This document shows, piece by piece, positions 49,089 to 61,220 of a DNA stretch of 64,000 bases. Position 1 is the first letter of the stretch. Every line of letters begins with the position of its first letter. Made by a program: the position numbers and the translations under genes. The notes beneath the pieces were generated by a model that made no database searches, had not been told where the DNA came from, and worked only from the letters and a program-made list of their open reading frames with translations. The DNA comes from Amblyornis subalaris. Its lineage: Eukaryota > Chordata > Aves > Passeriformes > Ptilonorhynchidae. The stretch is taken from the NCBI GenBank assembly GCA_018881555.1, contig JACAXG010000074.1, positions 1,557,081 to 1,621,080 of the forward strand. The letters are read 5' to 3'.

Positions 49089-51278
49089 CATATACATACA
49101 GAAACCTTATTGGATATATAAATACTAACATCGTTCTGACAGTCATCCTCTACAATCAGTTACATTACAGAACAAATCCTGAATCTCACATTTTCTCTAT
49201 GATTATTGTGGTGTGATCAAAACTGTGATGATCACTCAGTGCAGCAGGGAAAGGGATTTTAGTGCAGATTCACAACCCGGTGTTNCATAACAAATGGGGA
49301 CAAATGAGGTGCTCTCCAGTGTGACTTGTCAACATATGTCCCATATTCTCTGACACCATGGTGAGTTAGTTGTAGTGTGTGAAGCTTGTTCAAGTTAATA
49401 TCTGAATAGTCATAAAAGATAACTCTGTGCAATAAATGCTTTTGATCTATTGACCATTGTCTACATATTTGTTTTTTACAAATCTAATTGTTGTTCTGGG
49501 ATGTATGAAATTGAGTTCTTATTATAATATCAATATGCCTGACTCCGGAATAAATATTCTTGCTAATGAACATTAAATGTTGCACAGTGATAATGTTAGA
49601 ATAATAGCAATAATAAGGTGGGACCTAAAGCATGCAGTGTTATTGCAATATTGTGTTAGGTCTTGCCAGTATTTTTACTTAAAGCAAAATATTCCAACTC
49701 TTTCCACAGAGCTAGATGCCCTATAGGATTTTAATTTGCTGGACTTACAGATGAGTTATGTGATTTCTTTTGAGAAAATGAATTAAGAAGCAGGATTGTA
49801 GATAAAATTCTCCTTTGTTATCATTTTACATAATAATAGAAGGAAAAATTATGATGAATGCTCANATAAATGTGTACAAGAATGCATGTGATTTGAATTG
49901 CCATGAACCATCATATTTCGTGCTTTGAAGTTTACTTGACTAAAAGGCTCAGTATTTAAGAGCTTTATAACATCTCCAAGAGACATTGCCCACCTAAAGT
50001 AAGATTGTGAAAGGCCAAACCAATGTATTCNCATGTATTCCTCCACTTGAACCCCAGATATCAAAACAAGTACCCCACAGATTTTCCTTCCTAAGTTTGC
50101 CCTTGTCATTTGGGTANCAAAATCTAGAGCCTTTCCTGTTTGATCACATTACTGGATACTCTAGGTAAAGTTTTACCTGATTACAGATCACTGAAAGACT
50201 TTAAGGGGTTTTTAACTCATTTTGACTTTATGTCAGTGTACAGTGATCGAAATAGATGAGGAAGAGAATTTGTTGGAAGTTCACAATTTGTTGTAATTCT
50301 GGAATTGTCAACATGTGCACTGAAACTCAGGAGAGACATGGTGCAGTCACACTGNAGAGGTAAAAACATTCAGAAGTGATACAGGCACACTTCAGGTGGC
50401 ATTGTTGGCCAGATCAACCCAGTTTTTTGTCTGCATGCTTTTGTGATACTCAAATGGGGAACAGTTGTTGTGACTGTCACTTCTAATTTGCACAGCCGTT
50501 AGTGTCAACAGCTCTTTCATGAGAAGAAAAACTGTAACTATTGGCAGTATAATTTTATCTTAACACAAAATTATACAAGCTTATTGTTCAGGCCATTGAT
50601 ATGTAACATTTTATAGATGGGCCATGGCCATGAATTGAAAAAAAGGCACTAGTTGNATTCCCTAGCTAAAATCCACATTGGATTTTTAATGCTAACTTTG
50701 ATTGCAGAAAGAGGAAATATATCCTTCAAATTAAACGTGTGTCTCTGGAAGGGAAGTGCCCACAGGAGACTGCAGGAACCAGGCCTCCTAAGCTACTAAG
50801 GAGTACATTACTAAGCAAACATTAGCAGATTTGTGTCTCACAGAGAAGGATAAAGAGGAGTCATCCACACTCTTGGGAGCTCCACTGGAAATCCTGGGCT
50901 GTCAAGGACACAAGCATTTGTATGGACTGCTTTTCCATACAGAGGAATCCAGAGCTAGCTCACTAACAGCNAATGCCTTATGGCTTTTTGTAGATTTCCA
51001 CCACTATGCGAAGATTCTGATAAATATTTTTTCCCATATTTAAGAAAAAATGAGATTGGATTCTTANCCCCAAAAGAGGGTGGTGGTGCCCCTCAGACAC
51101 TGTTCAAAATGACAGTTTTGTTGCAAGGGATGTATGTGCAAAGAATTTTCCCTTTTTGGTTGTTTGTAATACAGAAACGCAGCAATGGAGTTGTGTTCAA
51201 CACAGCAAAGTCTCATAAGTGAAATGTGCCAATTGTGTGCCTGTTTCTCAGAAAACAAGCTGTTCTTTCCTTCCCAAA

Positions 51279-51410
51279 ATCAGAGAGTCACACAATTTTT
51301 TGTGTTGGAAGGGACCTTAAAGCTCATCTTGTTCCAACCCCCTGCCATGGGCAGGGATGCCTTCCACTAGACCAGGTTGCTCCAAGCCCCGTCCAACCTG
51401 GCCTTGGCTA
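51279..51410 (-). mobile_element. CR1-type LINE 3' end (5'-truncated), inverted
   Basis: The + strand shows the reverse complement of an avian CR1 tail: ATCAGAGAGTCACACAATTT, then GTTGGAAGGGACCTTAAAGC, then CCCCCTGCCATGGGCAGGGA, then CCTTCCACTAGACCAGGTTG and CCGTCCAACCTGGCC. The ATCATAGAAT-like left edge is the inverted 3'-terminal microsatellite, giving minus orientation. About 130 bases survive with few mismatches, so it is younger than the CR1 tail near 9900. It has no coding capacity. Confidence 0.92.
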
Positions 51411-54400
51411 CAACTCAAAACAAGGTACAATGGTAAAATCAAAGAGAAAGCAAAGCAAGTCTGTCCTGTGTTTCCACAAGAGTTACCTACACGTTTCCAT
51501 GGTCTTTGACTCTATCCAATCCCCCACAGTTTTTGACTGACTCTGACCATCTTTCTTGCCATCAGGGATTTACTTTGAGATTGCAGTGCCAATCCTTGAA
51601 GTACTGAGTTTGCAGAAGCAGAGATGAGGTCCCAGATATAGATCTACATTTTCACAGCGTACAGGTGCCGTTGTACAACCACTTTAATCCATCACACATC
51701 CNCTATATACCTACAGTATCAGGAGGTGAAGATTGGCTGATTTGATGGTACTATATTGTATTACACTGGCTGTAATTNTAGATTTACATTTCCCTCTACT
51801 ATATAGTGTTTCTGTTTTTTGCTGGATCTTTCTTCTGGTTCTAACTTCTGGAATGAATCCACAAAAGTCACCCATATACATTGCCTGAAGCCTGTACATG
51901 AATGTTTCACTTTCCCCAAACAAATGAACTAATTCACTACTTCTAAAGGAAAAAAAAAAAGCCTAAAACATTGGTGGGCTTTCATTTTTAATTTTTCTTT
52001 TATGCTTGCCAGTGCAAAGTCCTGACAGGCCAGGCATAACAGAAATGCAGAGCCACTCTTTGGGAAGCAAGGTGATGAAGTGGTTCACAGCCTGACCAAC
52101 ACTGGTCATCCTGATGTATACAGGGACTTCCCATTTATGCACAGCAGGGTGTCTGCAGCCCTAATCTCACCCTTAATGTTCTTCTGGCTGCCTTATTTTT
52201 AGTTCAGGGAATGTATTTGAGAGAAAAGGTTGTGGCTCTAGTACGGCTCTGCTTGGTAGTCTCAGAGANTGGAATAACTCCTGGAATTTATAGCAAATGC
52301 CAGTTTTAAGATCATCTACCTGCTGCTTGGAGAGATGCTGGTATCTTTGTGAGGGCCAGCTGTTGGCTCCTTCTCTGGTGTGTTCCTCCTCCTGCTGTGA
52401 CACTTCCCGTGGGACCCAGCGCCGCTTCCAGCCCCGCTCGCCTTCTCAGTGGAGCAGTGAGACCTCGGGGGAATTGTTGTCATCTCCCATCTGGCAGCTG
52501 CTTTCCCAGTGCCCAGGTCTGTCATGTGCCTCCTGGCTCTTGCCCAAGAGCAGATTTTAGTGAGGGGGCCTTGCCTGTCCGTAGCCTCTCCTGATTCCCA
52601 TGAGGACCCAGCCGTGCTTTGCTGGCCTGACACAGCATTGCCCAACCTGGGCAAGTGTTGAACAGTTTCTGAGTGAGTCTAGTGAGTACAAATAAGCATT
52701 TTTATCCATGAAATCCTTTGTGTTTTCTGAGTTAAGATAATGGCTAAGAANTAATAGAGACCATTTACTGCAGTCACCTGTCTATTGACAGAAGTGTTGG
52801 GACAGAAAAGTTGCAAAAGCAGTTTGTATTTTTTGGTATTCCAAGGCTGGGCCTTATATATGGTCAAGTGACCTATTCTCCTCTTCTTCCACATCACCAT
52901 AAAAGACATTGCTCATTCTGTATTTTGACATTATTTCCTTGATATTTTCCAACCAGCAGAAAGCAATGCTATTTATTAAATTTTTAAAAGTTGACAAATA
53001 ACTTAAAATCTTGNTTATTTTCTGGGGCAAGAAAAAGGGAGATTATGCTGAATTCACAATCAATCTGTCTTTGAAAATTATTTTAACAGAAGAACACACC
53101 TAGAAGTACACCAGTATATTTATTTTGGAAAGAATATGCTCGTCTGATCAGGAAAAGTTAAGATTATTAATTGGAACTATAATAATATATTTGAAAAGTT
53201 GAAGTTTTGATCTAATGTGGTGTTATTGTTCCTACATTTTATTTTTGTNTGAAGATGCGTTCTGATCTTCTTTTAGAAGATTTCCTGACAAGACTGGGAG
53301 ACATGGCAACTATTCCCTGGCATTTGCAAAAAAAATTTAAGTGGTTATGTAATAATATATCAATTTTATTTTTTTTTCCTAATTCCGCAGGCCACTTCTT
53401 AGGTCTGCTTCTGCAATTGTGCTTATGGTGAGAACTAGTCAATTAAAACATTGCTCTCATTCCAAAATACTATGGAAGGAAAATTGGCTTATTTCTAGCA
53501 ATTTAAATCCAGAATAATTTTGTTGCCTTAATTGCTGTTACATAAAATTCACTGAATTTGAATTTCAGAATAGTTTGGCTTATTTCTACTTCAGTCAAAT
53601 GTAGATTTTTTAAAACTGTAGCTTTAGTCAAGTGTAGGTACTTTAATACTTACAAAGCCCTTCACAAAAGTTTAAATGCTACATATAGGTTTCCTGGAAG
53701 GAAAGATTATTACTATAGNTATGATACTATAATGAACCAATTTCTAAGAGAATATCTGCATGAAAAATCACACTGCATATTCTTCTCCTATTACCATATA
53801 TACACATATGAAGAAGGAACAGCTTCTTAAACAACTCTTTTTTCTGCTGAGAACTTTGCTGATCAGTGTAACCAAGCCTCCCATCTTGAGAAGGAACCAC
53901 GAGCAGGATGAGCTCCTGGACACTGCCCTGCCACTGCTGTGCCCAAGACCTGGCCTGGCAGAGGCACCTCCAGAATGGTCAGTCCTTGATTCCAGTTCTG
54001 GCAGTGCCAGAGGCGATGGTGCTGTTGGTAATGGGAATATCTATTCACTAAGGACANGAGCTGGCATTCAGCTGGGGACCTGGGGACGAGGAACTCCATC
54101 TCCTTTTGCTGATCTGAGGAGTACACTTAATCCTGAAGTGCACTCTGAAGGTTTTCTTCTTTCACGCTCCTTTCTGATCTGAACTTTTTCCAAAGAAATA
54201 TATGTTTGTGATACACGGAACAGCCAATAAAAGCATCATCGGGAAATTTATTAATGCTGCTGCAGAGCTGTTCGGCAGGGATGATAGCTTGTACTGGTGA
54301 GGAGGGTTCTGAGTGAAGAATAATATGGAGTACATTTAGATTGATACGCGGGCGGGAGGAGGCACAGATCAGAAGCATAAAGTATGTACTTGGTTCTCTT

Positions 54401-54894
54401 ATCCATCACATGTATTTAATCTAGGGAGCATTGCTGCTCGCTCTGCTTACTTTGTAAGTGAAATCCACAGATGAAAAAGAAGAATCTAATATGTTTTTCT
54501 GACAAGGGTGATGTTAAATCATGAACGATTTGGGATGTTTCTGTAAACTTTCGTGATATGTTGCATTCCTTTGTTTTCCTTCAATTTTGGTCAGCTTGTT
54601 CTGCACAAAAACTGTTAGCTAAACAAAAATATATTATTATTTCACTTACTGATGTGCTATCTAAAGCAAAGCTATATTTTAGTCTCTCCTTCCACTGGGA
54701 GAAAAGAAAGCAAGAGNAAACAGCTGAATACATAGATAAAAGTAAGGAAGGTAAACCAGAAGTCATACTTGTACCCTTATGCTCAGAGATAATTTAGATT
54801 GCATGTAATTTTAGTATGTAATTTTTTTNAAAATTCCAACTTGTTTGTTCAGTTACGAATTGCTGTGGTTTTTTTCAGACCTGGGCCATTTTGT

Positions 54895-54913
54895 CTAATG
54901 GGATTCCCATTAG
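54895..54913. repeat. Near-perfect palindrome, 9-bp arms with one central base
   Basis: CTAATGGGA and TCCCATTAG are exact reverse complements around a single T. The CCCATT/AATGGG core is like that of the old repeat remnants near 34230 and 35560, so it may be a further decayed copy of such an element. Confidence 0.85.
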
Positions 54914-55517
54914 CAAATAAAGAAATTTTTTTTTTAAAGTTGCATATGGAAAAGACATATTGAGATCACACTGATACCAGTGATTACTCCTGTACTGAGC
55001 ATCATGCAGGACACACTTTGAGAATTCATCACTTACTTNACATTGCTGAGACTGAACATATGTGTCGTTTACACATCTCAGGTTTTGCTACATGAAATAG
55101 ATTATGAAGCATATAAGAAGATACTGCAAATTTTCAAAGGGTATATTTAGGAAAAAGAGGTCATGGTGTGGGAGAAGGAGGAGCAAGGTGACACTGGAAA
55201 ACAGATTTAACCGTGTTGGAATTTTAAGTCTGTAGTGCTTGGAGCAATTTCTGCCTTTTTTCAGCTTCTGCAGTCAGACTGAGCTATTTGTGCATAGCTT
55301 AAGGCTGTTTTTTTAATGAAAGTACAAATAAACCCTCATCTACAGTTTTTATCTTCATCAACAGTTTGGAAATTCTCATTTCATACTGCTCACAGTGAAT
55401 AGTGTTGAACACTAGGAGGTCTGCAGTGGAAACAACACTGAAAAGACATCATCTAAGAATGCATCAAGACTGTAGAATGGCCTTGCAAGGGAAAGCATTC
55501 ACNATTTATAATTGCAC

Positions 55518-56085
55518 TGTTGTGCTTTAACTGCAGCTGGCAACCAAGCCCCACACCCCACTGCAGCAGGATGGGGAGAAGAGAATCAAGAGGGTAAAAG
55601 TGAGAAAACTTGTGGGTTGCGATAAGAATAGTTTCGCAATTGACGTGTTATAAAAACCAACAAAAACGACAAATTGTAATGGAAAGGAAAATAACAAAGA
55701 TAGGAAAATAAACCCCTAGAAGGACAAGTGATACAAATGTAAACAACTGCTCACTGNCCACTGACGGATGTCCAGCCAGTGCCTGAGCAGTGGACCCCAG
55801 CCAGCCTTCCCCCTCTGTGTTGCTGAGCATGAGCCATATGGTCTGGGACGTCCCTTGGGTCAGTTGGGGTCAGCTGTCCCTGCTGTGTCCCCTCCCAGCT
55901 CCTTGTGCACGCCCAGCCCCTCGCTGATGGGGTGAGGAGCACAAAAGNCTTTGGCTCTGTGTNGGCACCGCTCGGCAGTAATGAAATANCTTGGTGTTGT
56001 CAACACTGTTTCCAGCACAAATCCAAAACACAGTCCCATAGCAGCTACTGTGAAAAAAAAATCACTCTGCCCCAGCCAAAAGCAG
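55518..56085 (-). mobile_element. Avian endogenous retrovirus solo LTR
   Basis: About 570 bases match an LTR family widespread in birds. On the + strand it starts TGTTGTGCTTTAACTGCAGC. It contains AAAACTTGTGGGTTGCGATA (55605-55624), GAGCATGAGCCATATGGTCT (55826-55845), GGGGTCAGCTGTCCCTGCTG (55866-55885), AACACTGTTTCCAGCACAAA (56002-56021) and ends with CTCTGCCCCAGCCAAAAGCA. In the sense orientation (minus) it begins TGCTTTTGGCTGGGGCAGAG and ends with an ACA edge. The flanks TGCAC (55513-55517) and TGCAA (56086-56090) look like a 5-bp target-site duplication with one change. No internal retroviral genes are present, so it is a solo LTR left by recombination. The TATA and polyadenylation motifs are degraded. 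Confidence 0.85.
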
Positions 56086-57180
56086 TGCAAACATAAACAA
56101 TGCTGTGTGTGGATCTGTAAATTGCAGTTTGGGTTTGGAGGGAAGAGTCTGCCTTGATTACAGAAAGAGTGTTAGAAGTGTAGTGTACTCTACTGAGATC
56201 ACCACGTTCAGTCACTGAAGTCNGAGATAACTGTTCAGTAAATATCTTGGTTAGAAGGTCCTGTGGAAGCTCTGGACACATCACAGAAAGCACCAAGTGT
56301 TTTGAGGTGCTGAGTTATCAGCATAGCTTGGGTTCCACATAGACTGGATTCTTGGATGCCTATTACCACTGCCTCTATATGAGAAAAATTAAGAGCTACA
56401 TTGTGNATCTTTTTGATTTTTTCCTCAAATGGGTGGTTATGAGCACTCCTAAGCACTATTTAATTATATAGCCTACATATATTTTATTCTCGGGTGATTA
56501 ATGCGTGATTAAAGTGTGGTTTTGGAAAATTGCAGGCATGACTCTCAGAATTTGAATTTGTTACCATTATAAAACCTTTGTCTCTAGTAAATTTCAGAAG
56601 CTGAAGAAGTAAAAGGAATTCAGAAAAGAAGATCCCACTCAGGCATCACAATCTGACACCCTAAATTAAAATAGAGATCTTTTGTATCTGAGCGATCCTT
56701 ACTGCGTTGCATCTGGAAAACTTCACTTCTCTGAAGGACTTGTGTTTATCACATGAAAATGATCTTTAGCTTCTGCTAAAGACGTCATCTCTAATTATTG
56801 CTTATCACTTTCCAGACAAGCAATTCATGTCATCCAACGCTCATTGGGAAAATCAGCATTTCAAAGATCCTGATCTTGTTTTAATTCTTGTTTGGTTCAA
56901 TCAGATTTTTGTCACGTGCTTGTGAAAGATTGCTGTTTATAATCAGTGCTCTAGAGCTCAGATCCTGTTACATCACTATTAGATGATGCTATCTTGTATT
57001 ATTATAGCCACTTGTCCANTGCCTAATCATAGTTTTCACTGTAAAAAAGAAATTTTAGAATCATTTTTGCCAGCTACTTTTTTTTCTTTTGTGTATTCTG
57101 ACATTTACTCTTTGGTTTGAAATTTCATAGTTACAAGTTGAAATATTTTAAATTGAGCTCTCTTTTTTCCTCTTCTTTTT

Positions 57181-57204
57181 CNGTGTGTGTATGTGTGTNG
57201 TGTC
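57181..57204. repeat. Short (GT)n tract
   Basis: A GTGTGTGTATGTGTGT dinucleotide run is flanked by undetermined bases on both sides, consistent with slippage in reads. Confidence 0.8.
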
Positions 57205-58310
57205 ATTCCTAGAAAGCATCTTAGAAAGAAGAAAGGGCAAAGGACAACTGATGGTACTGCCAATAAAACTCCTAAAGTAACATGATTTCTGAAATAATAA
57301 TGATTAATAAATAGCTGGCTGAGTGTTCCTTTGACACTGGTCTCTGCCTTGAAAAGGTGACAGTTCTTAGAGGAAAGGCATCTCAATGACTGGTAGGGTT
57401 AGCAGCCTTTTGCCTTTCTTGGGATGAAGAAAGAGGTAATTTCTGAAATAGGCAGTTTGTTCTGTTATCTTTTGAAAGCTTCCATATGAGCTTTTCTGTC
57501 ACTATAGTTACTCCCTGTTTATAAACAGTGAAAACATTTTCTTGTTCAGTATCCTGAAAGGTAGGTGGAAGAGAGAAGAGAGAAGATTGGCTTTACATTC
57601 TACAAATTCCAGTAAATTATCATTTGCAATTTCAGGTGGATTTCCTGCCCTCTTAATTTATTGTTCTTACTTTATTTATTAGTGGAAAGAGGGATTATTN
57701 TACTGCTCTTTCCTAGTTCAGCTAACTGAAATCCAGCTTTCTGATAAGTCTCAGTCAGGCCACTGCATTGTACAGCTTCATAGATCAATGTCTTTAGTGA
57801 TTTATATCTTTTCATTGATTTTGGAGAGCTTGCCATTCCTAGGCTGCAGGGACTGTTTCCATCCCTTGTTTTCTATTGGCTACAGGGCCCATAGTGTTTC
57901 ATCAAAGGGTTCATCATCAGTGTGCTGCTTGTTTGATTTATGGAGCAAACTGAATACTTAGAAATAATGGTCAGGGCAGGATGTCATTTAAGATTTGCGA
58001 AATACTGTTGGTTTCAGAAGAGCAATGACAGAGTTTAAAGCAGCTTGAGAAGCTTACCCAATGTGGGACTCGATTGGGAGTTTCTCATTAATTTCTGTGG
58101 GAATGAGTCTNCAGCGAGCAGCATAATCCTAGTTTCAGTAAGATTTGAATTTTTAATATTTTTATTGTCTCTTTGTTGACACAGAGCATTAGAGAAGTAG
58201 ATGAGCCTTTACTGCAGAATTNTCATCAGGCTGCTGTGTTTGCATCCTCTCATGGTATAGGCATGTATCTTAAACTCATTGGTCTGGGGAGACCCAGAGC
58301 AGAGTTATTG

Positions 58311-58350
58311 CTTTTTTTTTCTTTTTTTTTTTCCTTTTTTTTATTTTTAG
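58311..58350. repeat. Poly(T)-rich tract ending in AG
   Basis: Runs of T interrupted by single C and A residues end in TTTTTAG. The tract resembles a strong polypyrimidine tract with acceptor, but the following sequence is not recognisable as coding. Confidence 0.85.
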
Positions 58351-61070
58351 CTGTTCAGCTTACTTCCAGAGCACCATTTCCATCTGTTACCTTTTCACAG
58401 AAATTAAACTGCACTGATCAGCAGGATAGCACTTTCTCTGCCTTTGCTGGACCTCAGACCTGGGGAGAATTTTGTTATTCAGCTGGAAAACAGCCTGGCT
58501 GTGACTGTGCAATATGTGAGGCATAAGCAGAGACTGTCCAGGGGTGGCAAAAGATGGTCTTTATTTGAGGTAACACAAGAAGNGTAGGATTCTAGAGCAA
58601 AGAGGAGTAAGCTGCTTTACACCATTGTTTGCTGCCGTTGGTGTGCTCCCTCCAGAGCTTTCTGTAGGATTTGACCAACGTCCCACAGGAGATGCACATT
58701 TCCTCTTGCAAATCTCTGCCNCTTCCTTCTTCCCCCAGCAGTCAGCTGCCTTTGATATTAACAGATTTTGCACTCTCAAGAGGTNTCTGTCATTCCAAAA
58801 GTCTTTGTCATCCTCCCTCTTATGGGAGTTGGCTTTTAGCACAAAGGGTGCTTAAGAAGTACCTGTTTTCTTTGCTTTCTGGAGTGTGGATTTCCCCCTC
58901 TGCTCTCACTGTGGAACTGGTGGACGTGAGGGGGCAGTGCCCTCAGCACGTGGCATCNCTAAGCACAGTTTCCAAGGTTAGTAGTGGTTCCCTCTGTTCT
59001 GCACCTATTCCAGGTAGAGTAGGTGACACATCAGGGACCTTTTTAGCCCATGCCTAAACCATTCAAACTNATTTTTTATTACTCAGTAATAAACTACTTT
59101 GGGAACTGTGTGAGCTGTACTTCAACACTCAGGCAGGGGTAACAGTAGTAAGAGTCTTGAGGTGTTCTAGTGCACATCACAGTACAACAAGATGTGTGTT
59201 CCTGATTATGCCACTAGTGTGTGAGGTTCATCGAATTTTTTAATTAGAAAATGAACAGCTTCTTTATGTGGTTGGGATTTACTCTGTGAGAAGTTGCATT
59301 ACTCCCCTTTCTGTGATGAAATGTCATAACTTCTGCTTTCTTTTACCTGTCCTTTGAAATTGCTGCNCTGAGTTTGTGCAGGAAAGGTGACCCTGTGCAC
59401 GTTTGTTTTCTTCTATTGTTAGCCACATCCNATTCATGTCACATTCTCTCCTAAAAATAATTGTTTGTATTTGAATTGCATCAGAGATAAACCTTTGTCG
59501 TTTCTTTCCCATGAGTTCATTGAAGTATTTTATCTCAATGNACTCCTTGGGGCAACTTGAAGCAAAAATGGCTCTTTTACAGATATTTGATTGTTATATC
59601 AGTGAGTAGAAAGCACGAAAAAAGAAATCCCAAGTACTATATTTATGGTTCCTTTGTGATCAGGATAGCACTCATGTTGGAAACCTGATGGAATGGCTCT
59701 TTGACATCTGTGTTTTGGGGNTCAGAATGAGATCTGTGCCTCGTGGTTTGTGTAAGGGTATTCAGTAATTACNCCCATATCTTGTAAAATTAATTCTTGA
59801 TTAAAGTTTTAACATAGTAATAGTCAATTTCTAAGCTAGTTAATATTTTAAAAAGACGTTGTTGTGAATGTGATCCCCAGTNCTGATTTTTAATTCAGTT
59901 ACATTTATGGGGTTTAGTTAAGATAATGCCTCNCTGTTAACTGTCAAAGAGTTGTATTTGCACAGTTTTTCAAGCTGGATTGGTTCTTCATGAAAATGCA
60001 CACTTTTATGCTGAGACAGAGTGCATGATGTGTAGTAGTTATGGGGAATGCATCTCACAGACTAACCCAAAGATCATGAACANGTGAGCCTTTGTATGTA
60101 AGAATTATCAGAAAGACACGCAAAGAAGACTAGACTCATTGAAGGAATTCTCTAGATTTGTTTTGACACCCACTATTTAATGTTGATTTACCTCACATTT
60201 TCCGTTCCTCATCTGCTCATTAGTTGTCACACTGTGTCTGCTCCTACAGGTAGAGAAGGTGGTTTGCAAGGTGGAGCTGTCCCTNCTGGTTTGTGCTCTG
60301 ATGATGGTTCCCTCTCCACATCTGTGGAGTTCTCTTTTTACTCCTTATGCTTGCCTTGTCATTTNGGGCAGTGTTTTACGTTGCCTGCTTGTAGTCTCGA
60401 TGTTTTGCTTGCTCTATCTCACTCTCTCTGTGAACAGAGAACTTGGACACATAATGAACAGAGTTAGCAGGATTCACTGTTCAATCCTATCATTTTTTAG
60501 ACCTCTTGTAAAACTCAGCAGCCACAGTCCACTCAGCAGCTGATAACAACTCAGCCTGACTCACTAGAAACAGACTGGGGCACTTCTGAAAGTTTTGCTG
60601 TCAGTCTGATTCTCCCCAGTTATATGTTAGTGCAGATCTTCAGTCAGTATTCATGTGGTAGCTGCATTCTCAGCCCATCATTTAGTAATTCAAATNTTAG
60701 CTCTAGATGAAGAAAGGTGAAATACATTAGGCATGAACATTTGCTAGTGGCAAATGCTTCCACTGAAAGCTGGAATGTTCAATTTCATTGCAATTTTTAA
60801 AGAATAAAATGGAAGTTATTATAGAAATGACAAGTTCCGCTTTTCAAAAATCTGAAGTAGATGTAGCAGTTAAGTTGTGCATACACTTGCAGAATAGGCA
60901 TAGTATGTGTCACAGACCCTTCATGACTCCACTTATTTAGTACTTTCATCATGTCACTAGCAACTTGCTCTGTCTTTTTTTCATTCATATACAAAGGNGA
61001 ATTGGAGATATTTGCATAGTTAACTTCATTTGCACCTGTGAGTAATGACATTTTAAAAAAACCATTTCAG

Positions 61071-61220
61071 GAAAAGCTGTCAGAAGATAGTAGGAGATGT
61101 AAAGAAGGCATGGAAAAAATTCGCGCACTGGCAGATGAAGATTCAAGAAGTGAAAGCAGCAGCACTGAGGAGGAAAAAGAAAAAACAAAATTGCTGTTGG
61201 AGCGTTTGAAAGCTCTGGAG
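61071..61220 (+). CDS. NCKAP5: NCKAP5 internal coding exon C (acidic linker and coiled coil)
   Basis: This 150-base exon runs from CATTTCAG to the good donor GAG|GTAAGA and gives exactly 50 codons with no stop (phase 0 at both ends). It starts EKLSEDSRRCKEGMEKIRAL, continues ADEDSRSESSSTEEEKEKTK and ends LLLERLKALE. I recognise the DEDSRSESSST core and the KTKLLLERLKALE heptads as NCKAP5. The first half is a charged helix. The Ser/acid cluster is rich in potential casein-kinase-2-type sites (inference). The last 13 residues start the next coiled coil, which should continue in the following exon downstream of the window. The 5' helix differs noticeably from the mammalian version I recall, while both flanks are nearly unchanged. 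The 150-base phase-0 length means skipping it would keep the frame. Confidence 0.92.

Larger units (their letters stand above)
46090..61070 (+). other. NCKAP5: NCKAP5 intron (about 15.0 kb, phase 0)
   Basis: The intron runs from donor GTATTA (46090) to acceptor CATTTCAG (61063-61070), which is preceded by an A-rich stretch and so has a weak pyrimidine tract. It contains a TATC microsatellite, a CR1 fragment, an LTR, two inverted repeats, T-rich and GT-rich tracts and a possible conserved block, listed separately. No further exon of this gene or nested gene was recognised. The rest shows nothing I can name. Confidence 0.85.

Noticed and set aside
53760..54182. 140-codon + strand open frame
   Set aside because: It is low in any recognisable motif, overlaps an open frame on the other strand, has no splice logic fitting NCKAP5 and is probably chance.
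57820..57900. Possible ancient repeat with GCAGGGACTGTTTCC
   Set aside because: Similarity to a common sauropsid repeat phrase covers too few bases to support a call.
58185..58526. Possible cassette exon after ACACAG at 58184, or after the poly(T) acceptor at 58350
   Set aside because: The reading frame stays open, but no good donor in the phase needed for this phase-0 intron was found, and the peptide is unlike NCKAP5.
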